Positions 58,600 to 64,000 of a stretch of DNA of 64,000 bases are shown here, piece after piece (position 1 is the stretch's first letter; each line of letters opens with the position of its first letter). The notes beneath the pieces were generated by a model. It saw only the letters and a program-made list of their open reading frames with translations, was not told where the DNA came from and ran no database searches. Both the position numbers and the translations under genes were made by a program. This DNA is from Flavobacteriaceae bacterium PS02293 (GTDB lineage: Bacteria > Bacteroidota > Bacteroidia > Flavobacteriales > Weeksellaceae): assembly GCA_029960045.1 (NCBI GenBank), contig JASCOV010000004.1, positions 124,001 through 188,000 on the forward strand. Direction: 5' to 3'.

Positions 58600-60063
58600 A
58601 TGACAAAACAACTCGGAATTATCTTTCTGATTCTCTTTTTTTCTATCGGAAATCTTAATGCTCAAATCGATAAAAATTCTCCATTATTTCTTGAACTTAA
58701 AAAGCAAGACAGCATTTTCTTTGAACGTGGATTCAATAATTGTGATATCGCTTATTTGGAAAAAACTGTTACTGATAATCTGAAATTCTATCACGATAAT
58801 GGTGGTTTCCAAGACAAAAAATTATTCTTAGAAAGAACGAAACAAAACATCTGCGGAAATCCAAACCAGAAGCCTATCCGAAAAGTTATTGAAAGTAGCC
58901 TCGAAGTTTTTCCTTTATACAACAATGGTGAATTATACGGAGCGATACAAACTGGGGAACATCAATTTTTTATTCGGGAAAAAGGCAAGGAAGATGCTAT
59001 CGGAGGTCAGGCGAAATTTACGACGGTTTGGACAAAGAAAGATGGAAATTGGATGATGAGCGATGTTTTGAGTTATGACCACGGCAACCCAAAGTCTGAG
59101 GTTGTGGATAATATCGAACAATTGCTGAAAGATAATCATATCCCGACTTTGGGATTAGGCGTAATCGAAGATGGAAAATTGACACAAATAAAAGTTTATG
59201 GAACATTGAATGGTAAAACTTCCGCATCTTATAATAGTCTTTTCAATGTCGCTTCTTTGACCAAACCTGTAACGGCAATGACAGTTTTACGTTTGGTAAG
59301 TCTTGGTAAGTGGAATCTTGATGAACCACTTTACAAATATTGGACAGACCCAGATATTGCGAAAGATGCTAGAAATAAAAAATTAACAACACGATTAATA
59401 TTAAGCCATCAGACAGGTTTTCCCAATTGGCGTTGGATGAACAAAGACAATAAATTGAATTTTGAATTTGACCCTGGAACAAAATATCAATATTCAGGGG
59501 AAGGATTCGAATATCTTAGAAAAGCCATTGAGAATAAATTCCATAAAAGCCTTGAAGAATTAGCCAAAGAATTTGTTTTTCAACCATTGGGAATGAACGA
59601 TACGAGCTACATTTGGAATGAAAAAAAAGATGCTGACAGAATTGTTATTGGTTACGATAAAGATGGAAAAGCTTATGATATTGTAAAGAATAAAACAGCA
59701 AGCGCAGCCGATGATTTGACAACTTCTGTCGAAGATTATAGTAAATTTTTAATCGCTATAATGAACAATGAATTACTATCAAATTCAGTTTTTGAAGCGA
59801 TGAAAACCAATCAAGTACAAACAAAAAAGGATAAGTATTTCGGTCTTGGATTTGAAATCTATGATTTGGGAAATAACGAAATCGCTTTGTCGCACGGAGG
59901 TTCCGACAAAGGCGTAAACACTATAGTTTTTCTTCTGCCAAAAACAAAACAAGGCCTTGTGATTTTTACGAATGTTGATGATGGATATAACGTGTATCGA
60001 CCTTTAATCAAAAAATATCTTGGAAGCAAAGGAGATAAAATCATTGATATCGAAACGAAATAG
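58600..60063 (+). CDS. Secreted serine hydrolase with N-terminal DUF4440-like domain
   Basis: I start at ATG 58600 (MTKQLGIIFLILFFSIGNLNAQ), a clear signal peptide; an upstream TTG at 58537 would add 21 residues. The 487-residue protein has an NTF2-like DUF4440 domain at about 30-160 (NNCDIAYLEKTVTDNLKFYH, FTTVWTKKDGNWMMSDVLSY) and a beta-lactamase-fold domain after 170 with SLTK (S219, K222), YSG (298-300) and HGG (432-434). The second motif has Gly for the usual Asn. It is an esterase or peptidase of unknown substrate. A second serine hydrolase gene follows 29 bases later. Confidence 0.88.
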   Translation: MTKQLGIIFLILFFSIGNLNAQIDKNSPLFLELKKQDSIFFERGFNNCDIAYLEKTVTDNLKFYHDNGGFQDKKLFLERTKQNICGNPNQKPIRKVIESSLEVFPLYNNGELYGAIQTGEHQFFIREKGKEDAIGGQAKFTTVWTKKDGNWMMSDVLSYDHGNPKSEVVDNIEQLLKDNHIPTLGLGVIEDGKLTQIKVYGTLNGKTSASYNSLFNVASLTKPVTAMTVLRLVSLGKWNLDEPLYKYWTDPDIAKDARNKKLTTRLILSHQTGFPNWRWMNKDNKLNFEFDPGTKYQYSGEGFEYLRKAIENKFHKSLEELAKEFVFQPLGMNDTSYIWNEKKDADRIVIGYDKDGKAYDIVKNKTASAADDLTTSVEDYSKFLIAIMNNELLSNSVFEAMKTNQVQTKKDKYFGLGFEIYDLGNNEIALSHGGSDKGVNTIVFLLPKTKQGLVIFTNVDDGYNVYRPLIKKYLGSKGDKIIDIETK

Positions 60064-60092
60064 TACAAATCTAAAATTAACGACAACGAATA

Positions 60093-61124
60093 ATGTTAAG
60101 AAGAATTCTTTCAGCAACCATATTCATTTTTGCCATTCAATTAGGATTTGCACAATCATTCGATAAAATTAAGCTTGACGATTACTTGAATGAATTAGCA
60201 AAAAGCAATCAATTTATGGGAAGTGTGGCGATTTTACAAAATAATAATGTCATCTATACGAACTCTACAGGATTTTCAAATGTGGAACAACAGCAAAAGC
60301 CTAACAATAAAACAACCTATGGAATCGGTTCGATATCTAAAGTTTTTACAAGCGTGTTGGTTTTACAAGCTATTGAGGAAAACAAATTGACCTTGTCAAC
60401 AAAACTTAGTGAATATTTTCCCTCTATCAAAAATTCGGATAAAATAACAATTGGTAATTTGCTAAATCATAGAAGCGGTATCCATAATTTCACAAATGAC
60501 AAGGATTTTCTTGAATGGAATACTCGAAAAAAATCTGAATCTGAGATGATTCAAATTATTACAAAAGGCGGTAGTGATTTCGAACCTAACAGCAAAGCTG
60601 ATTATAGTAATTCCAATTATATTTTACTGAGTTACATTTTGGAAAAGATTTACAGCCAATCTTATTCTGATATTTTGCACGGAAAAATTGTAAAGAAACT
60701 CGGCTTAAGAAATACTTATTTCGGAAACAAAATGAATGATACTAATGAAAGCTATTCTTACAAATTTAATGGAAATTGGATAAAACAAGCGCAGACAAAT
60801 CCGTCTATACCTTTAGGAGCGGGAGCTATTTTTTCTACACCAACTGATTTAACAAAATTTGCAAGTGCTTTATTCAACGGGAAAATCATTTCAAAAGAGA
60901 GTTTGAAATCAATGATTATGATGAATGATAATTTTGGATACGGAATTTTTGAAATACCCTATGAAGAAAAAATTGGATATGGTCACAGAGGTGGAATAGA
61001 TGGATTTAATTCAGTTCTTACATATTTTCCAAAAGACAAAGTTTCGATTGCCATATTATCTAATGGTAATAACTATGATATTGATAAAGTGTTATTTACC
61101 ATTGAAAATTTTGTTTTTGAATAA
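60093..61124 (+). CDS. Secreted serine hydrolase (beta-lactamase fold)
   Basis: The 343-residue protein has a signal peptide (FAIQLGFAQ) and a stand-alone class C beta-lactamase-like domain with SISK (S80, K83), YSN (171-173) and HRGG near the C-terminus. GNLLNHRSGIHNF, a segment following the first motif, is typical. It is probably cotranscribed with the preceding hydrolase. It may hydrolyse D-Ala peptides, esters or other amides; the function is not known. Confidence 0.9.
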   Translation: MLRRILSATIFIFAIQLGFAQSFDKIKLDDYLNELAKSNQFMGSVAILQNNNVIYTNSTGFSNVEQQQKPNNKTTYGIGSISKVFTSVLVLQAIEENKLTLSTKLSEYFPSIKNSDKITIGNLLNHRSGIHNFTNDKDFLEWNTRKKSESEMIQIITKGGSDFEPNSKADYSNSNYILLSYILEKIYSQSYSDILHGKIVKKLGLRNTYFGNKMNDTNESYSYKFNGNWIKQAQTNPSIPLGAGAIFSTPTDLTKFASALFNGKIISKESLKSMIMMNDNFGYGIFEIPYEEKIGYGHRGGIDGFNSVLTYFPKDKVSIAILSNGNNYDIDKVLFTIENFVFE

Positions 61125-61161
61125 TCTCTCATTTCTAATTAAAACGAAAATTTCATTATAT

Positions 61162-61198
61162 AATAATTACAGTTAATAAAAATTTAACTGTAATTATT
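61162..61198. promoter_or_regulatory. Perfect 15-bp dyad, candidate Rrf2 operator
   Basis: AATAATTACAGTTAA (61162-61176) is the exact reverse complement of TTAACTGTAATTATT (61184-61198), with seven bases between. It ends one base before the -33 TTG of the Rrf2 promoter. It shares TTACA/TGTAA halves with the dyad at 61665. Confidence 0.65.
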
Positions 61199-61199
61199 T

Positions 61200-61229
61200 T
61201 TGTTACAATTAAAATTATTTATAAATTTG
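61200..61229 (+). promoter_or_regulatory. Consensus promoter of the Rrf2 regulator gene
   Basis: TTG (61200-61202), 19 bases, TAAATTTG (61222-61229): an exact consensus. The ATG at 61237 follows after seven bases, so the leader is very short. Confidence 0.75.
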
Positions 61230-61236
61230 TACCATT

Positions 61237-61647
61237 ATGAGCAACACAAGATTTGCAACCGCAATCCATATTATGACACTTCTTGCGAAAGACCCGCAGG
61301 AATGGCTGACGTCTGATTGGCTGGCAGGAAGCATTAATATCAATCCTGTGATTGTTCGTAAAGAATTGGGTAATCTGAAAAAAACAGGTCTTGTAGAAAG
61401 CAAACAAGGAAAAGATGGAGGCGTAAGAATTGGTAAAAATGCTGACGAAATCAATGTTGCAGAGATTTATGAAGCCATAAAAAACTCAGAAGTTCTCGGC
61501 AAGAAAAACCAAAATCCAAATCCACTTTGTAGCGTTGGGAGAGATATTAATAAAAATCTAAATCTTTTATTCGAAGAGACAGACGATTTGGTCTATCAAT
61601 TTCTAAAGAACAAAAAACTATCAGATTTTACCAATCAATTCGAGTAA
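61237..61647 (+). CDS. Rrf2-family (YwnA-like) transcriptional regulator
   Basis: The 136-residue protein has a winged helix (TRFATAIHIMTLLAKD, GSININPVIVRKELGNLKKT, GLVESKQGKDGGVRIG) and a C-terminal region. C98 in NPNPLCSVG is the only cysteine and sits at the position conserved in YwnA of Bacillus subtilis; it may sense oxidants or electrophiles. It lacks the three-cysteine iron-sulfur site of IscR or NsrR. The NAD(P)-binding gene 56 bases downstream matches YwnB, so the pair is a likely regulator-enzyme unit. Dyads upstream of both genes suggest autoregulation. Confidence 0.88.
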   Translation: MSNTRFATAIHIMTLLAKDPQEWLTSDWLAGSININPVIVRKELGNLKKTGLVESKQGKDGGVRIGKNADEINVAEIYEAIKNSEVLGKKNQNPNPLCSVGRDINKNLNLLFEETDDLVYQFLKNKKLSDFTNQFE

Positions 61648-61664
61648 AAAAATTTAGTATAAAA

Positions 61665-61683
61665 TGTAACAAGATATATTACA
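61665..61683. promoter_or_regulatory. TGTAA-N9-TTACA dyad ahead of the NAD(P)-binding gene
   Basis: TGTAA (61665-61669) and TTACA (61679-61683) are separated by nine bases. TTACAATTAA also occurs at 61203-61212 near the Rrf2 promoter. It is a candidate second operator of the Rrf2 regulator. Confidence 0.5.
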
Positions 61684-61703
61684 ATTAATTTAAAAATTTA
61701 ATT

Positions 61704-62357
61704 ATGAGCAAAAAAGTAGCAGTAATCGGAGCAACAGGCTTCGTAGGAAAACAAGTAGTAAACGAACTAGCGAACAGAGGTTATGAAGTGAACGCCATCG
61801 CAAGAGACAGTTCAAAAGTGGAGGTGAAGGACAATGTAAACGCTATTAGCGCAGATGTGAATAATGTAGATGAATTAGCAAAAGCTCTTGAAGGAAACGA
61901 TGCCGTTATCAACACTTTCAACGCAGGTTGGACAAACCCAAATCTTTACAATGACTTTTTAAACGGTTCCAAAAACATCGAAAGCGCAGTTGAAAAATCT
62001 GGTGTTAAAAGATTTATCACAGTTGGTGGAGCAGGAAGTCTGTTCGTCGATGGAAATCAATTGGTAGATGGTTCGGATTTCCCTGCTGACATCAAGCCAG
62101 GCGCAACTGCAGCTAGAGATTATCTGAATGAAATCAAGAAAAACGAAACTTTGGACTGGACATTTTTCTCTCCGGCAATTGAGATGCATCCGGGAACGGC
62201 TGGCGTAAGAGTCGGAACTTACAGAACAGCTTTGGAAAATCCGGTTTTCAATGAAGAGGGAAGAAGCATTCTTTCTGTAGAAGACGTTGCCGTAGCTTTG
62301 GTAGATGAATTAGAGCAGAATAACTTCGTGAAACAACGTTTTACTGCTGCTTATTAA
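61704..62357 (+). CDS. NAD(P)-binding NmrA/SDR-type protein (YwnB-like)
   Basis: The 217-residue protein is a Rossmann-fold atypical short-chain dehydrogenase. The nucleotide site is IGATGFVGKQV (residues 8-18), ISADVNNVDELAKALEG covers the next turns, and VGGAGSLFVDGNQLVD is the family's active-site-like stretch. The Tyr-xxx-Lys motif of classical SDRs is not evident; AARDYLNEIKK is the nearest. It might detoxify or bind quinones or flavins. It is controlled with, or by, the Rrf2 regulator upstream. Confidence 0.87.
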   Translation: MSKKVAVIGATGFVGKQVVNELANRGYEVNAIARDSSKVEVKDNVNAISADVNNVDELAKALEGNDAVINTFNAGWTNPNLYNDFLNGSKNIESAVEKSGVKRFITVGGAGSLFVDGNQLVDGSDFPADIKPGATAARDYLNEIKKNETLDWTFFSPAIEMHPGTAGVRVGTYRTALENPVFNEEGRSILSVEDVAVALVDELEQNNFVKQRFTAAY

Positions 62358-62368
62358 TAATATTATTT

Positions 62369-62474
62369 GGACAGCTTTTCCGCCTTCCACTCCCAATCTT
62401 TTTTGCGGAAAATTTCCCTTCAATTGAACTTGATTACACGCAAAAAAGGATTTCCGTTCAAGTCGGGCTGCGGC
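62369..62474 (+). repeat. Dispersed imperfect palindrome, copy B
   Basis: Arms AATCTTTTTTGCG (62395-62407) and CGCAAAAAAGGATT (62439-62452) differ by one missing base, as in copy A (25141-25246). The ends are GGACAGC and GTCGGGCTG, and the centre is GGAAAATTTCC. It is inverted relative to copy A. Confidence 0.65.
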
Positions 62475-62515
62475 GATTCAGTTCCAAATTTTGCTTTGGC
62501 AATTCAATATAAAAC

Positions 62516-62550
62516 AAAAACCTTTCAACAATTGCTGAAAGGTTTTTCTA
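62516..62550. terminator. Bidirectional terminator
   Basis: AAAAACCTTTCA (62516-62527) is the reverse complement of TGAAAGGTTTTT (62536-62547), followed by CTAG. It lies between the convergent NmrA and GH13 genes. Confidence 0.85.
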
Positions 62551-62562
62551 GTTTTTATTTAT

Positions 62563-62587
62563 GTCACGCTGAGCGGAGTCGAAGCGC
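62563..62587. repeat. REP-like half-site
   Basis: It holds the GCTGAGCGGAGTCGAAG half of the inverted repeat at 6884-6909. It lies directly after the GH13 stop and is a single copy here. Confidence 0.6.
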
Positions 62588-63931
62588 TTATTTCTCGTAA
62601 ACCAAATATCCAAAAGATTCAAGACTTACATCAGAACCTTTTATCAACTCAGACTTGCTCTTTGTAAACACATTCTTGAAACTTCCCACAGAATTATCAT
62701 CTTCCAATTTGAAATTGACAGGATCTTTTGTGGTATTAATCAAAACCAAAACTTCACGTTCTCCATTTTTTCTGAGGTAAGCAAGGATTTTGTCATTTGC
62801 TGTGGTGTTTACCCAAAAAGTAGTTACTGCAGGGTCACCACCTCGAAGCGCAGGATTTTCCGATTTCAAAGCAAACAACGTTTTGTAGAAATCTTCCAGT
62901 TCATATTTGCCTGTCCACGGGATTGGATCTTTCTCAAAGAATTCCAATCGTTTGGTTTTCATTGGTAATTCTTGTCCGTTGTAGAGTAGCGGAACACCAT
63001 TCCAAGTTGCTGAGAAAACCGCCAATGCCGGTGCGAAATCGCCATATTTTTCATATTCCGTTCCGTTCCAGGAGTTTTCGTCGTGGTTGCTTGTGAACCA
63101 AGCTCTCATTGAGTTGTCTCCGATTTTTGAATATTGCTCCAAAAGATTCTTCAAATCCGAAAGTGGAAGATGTTTTTGATAGAAATCTTGAGACAAATGC
63201 ATCCATTTCCAGCTGTAACTTGCATCAAAAACTTTTCCATACTCAGGAGCTTCTAACTCATCAAACTCGCCTAAAAAGAAAAGAGGTTTCAGTTTTTCCA
63301 CTTCCGGTCTTGCCTGCTGCCAGAAATCGACTTCTACCCAGCTTGCAAGGTCGCAACGGAATCCATCGATGTTGGTTTCTTTTACCCAGTATTTCATAGC
63401 GTCTATCATTGCCAGACGCATTTCTTTATTAGAATAATCCAATTCGATAATATCATCCATTCCGCTGGCTTTGTGGAAACTTCCGTCGGCATCTTTCAGA
63501 TAATATTCAGGGTGTGATTTTGTCCAGACGTGATCCCAGCCTGTGTGATTTGCGACCCAGTCAATAATCACTTTGAATCCCATTTTGTGCGCTTCATCCA
63601 CCAGATGTTTGAAGTTTTCCAAAGTTCCGAACTCAGGATTGATGGTTGTATAATCGTAAGCTGCATATTGGCTTCCCAGACTTCCTTTTTTGTTGAGCTG
63701 TGCAATTGGCGTGATTGGCATAAACCAAAGCGTTTCTATACCCATTTTTTTCAGTCTTGGAAGTTCTTTTTCGAAAGCAGCAAAAGTTCCTTCTTGTGTA
63801 TATTGTCTTACATTAACTTCGTAGATGTTGGTAGTTCGTTTCCAATCTTGTGGGTTTTCCATAGTTTGATTCTGGGTTTTACAGGATAATAATATTGCGG
63901 CAAGCGCCGGAAGAAGAATCAGCTTTTTCAT
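62588..63931 (-). CDS. GH13 alpha-amylase-family lipoprotein
   Basis: The 447-residue protein has a lipoprotein signal with lipidated C17 (AAILLSC). The (beta/alpha)8 barrel of family GH13 is complete: VIIDWVANHT (region I), DGFRCDLA with nucleophile D194, FLGEFDE with acid/base E222 and FTSNHDENS with D284. A C-terminal beta-domain follows after residue 360. It probably cleaves alpha-1,4-glucans or oligosaccharides at the cell surface or periplasm; the exact specificity is open. No SusC/SusD genes lie beside it within this window. The gene upstream is beyond the window. Confidence 0.93.
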   Translation of the reverse strand: MKKLILLPALAAILLSCKTQNQTMENPQDWKRTTNIYEVNVRQYTQEGTFAAFEKELPRLKKMGIETLWFMPITPIAQLNKKGSLGSQYAAYDYTTINPEFGTLENFKHLVDEAHKMGFKVIIDWVANHTGWDHVWTKSHPEYYLKDADGSFHKASGMDDIIELDYSNKEMRLAMIDAMKYWVKETNIDGFRCDLASWVEVDFWQQARPEVEKLKPLFFLGEFDELEAPEYGKVFDASYSWKWMHLSQDFYQKHLPLSDLKNLLEQYSKIGDNSMRAWFTSNHDENSWNGTEYEKYGDFAPALAVFSATWNGVPLLYNGQELPMKTKRLEFFEKDPIPWTGKYELEDFYKTLFALKSENPALRGGDPAVTTFWVNTTANDKILAYLRKNGEREVLVLINTTKDPVNFKLEDDNSVGSFKNVFTKSKSELIKGSDVSLESFGYLVYEK

Positions 63932-64000
63932 TCTAAAATTGTTTCTCTTGAGGTTGTGAATTCTTGTTGTCTATTCTGTAAATGTAATAAAAATAAAAAA

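Noticed and set aside
62367..62600. 77-codon frame after the NmrA gene
   Set aside because: It runs through the dispersed palindrome, the terminator and the REP half-site (encoding CHAERSRS-type text), which is repeat translation and not a gene.

Overview
The window is AT-rich chromosomal DNA of a Bacteroidota bacterium, most likely a Chryseobacterium-like member of the Weeksellaceae. The evidence is a set of family markers: C-terminal type IX secretion (T9SS) sorting domains, GLPGLI and VGIGT-type secreted proteins, a TonB-dependent receptor, BatC/BatD, a fused CcsBA cytochrome c assembly protein, a PNGase F-like protein, and promoters of the Bacteroidota type (TTG, about 19 bp, TAnnTTTG). 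The genus is an inference. No rRNA, tRNA, insertion sequence, prophage or CRISPR array was seen.

Layout. 1-3.5 kb: end of a DUF4197 gene, then a tightly packed minus-strand operon (DUF72, sirtuin, GNAT-nitrilase fusion). 3.6-6.7 kb: a promoter, a SAM-I (S-box) riboswitch and an intrinsic terminator lead into a TonB-dependent receptor. 6.9-20 kb: a copper-type P-ATPase, a ketopantoate-reductase-like enzyme, small secreted proteins, a serine hydrolase with a glycogen-binding-like tail, a DMT permease, a retropepsin-like gene broken by one in-frame stop, an XRE/sirtuin/AraC-HMA cluster, a parallel beta-helix T9SS protein and an aldo/keto reductase. 20-31 kb: an RRM RNA-binding protein, BlaI-like and PAP2-like genes, pdhA-pdhC, an intergenic region with four 41-bp tandem repeats and a dispersed palindrome, DUF2490, an HD hydrolase, flavodoxin-fold oxidoreductase plus AraC regulator, and ftsK. 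31-44 kb: ccsBA, a tyrosine phosphatase lipoprotein, three tandem VGIGT paralogues, a PNGase F-like T9SS protein, a stomatin-like protein, a degenerate AAA protein and an ABC exporter. 44-57 kb: batC-batD, marC, thioredoxin-like and transglutaminase-like proteins, two long-chain acyl-CoA ligase paralogues flanking an S41 peptidase, and an acyl-CoA dehydrogenase. 57-64 kb: an XRE paralogue, two serine hydrolases, a YwnA/YwnB-like Rrf2 regulator with an NAD(P)-binding partner, and a GH13 lipoprotein.

Genes that appear to work together: pdhA and pdhC (pyruvate dehydrogenase); the acyl-CoA ligases and acyl-CoA dehydrogenase (fatty-acid activation and oxidation); ATP-binding protein and permease (ABC exporter); batC and batD; the Rrf2 regulator and the NAD(P)-binding protein, which share TGTAA/TTACA dyads.

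Most of the window is ordinary core genome. The best leads are the SAM riboswitch on an outer-membrane receptor, a palindromic repeat read in frame inside the copper ATPase, two diverged copies of a dispersed palindrome that share a one-base asymmetry, the alternating 41-bp tandem repeats, the S41 gene flanked by direct repeats of an acyl-CoA-ligase terminator, and the AAA protein with several altered ATPase motifs. I saw no convincing new multi-gene defence or biosynthetic system.
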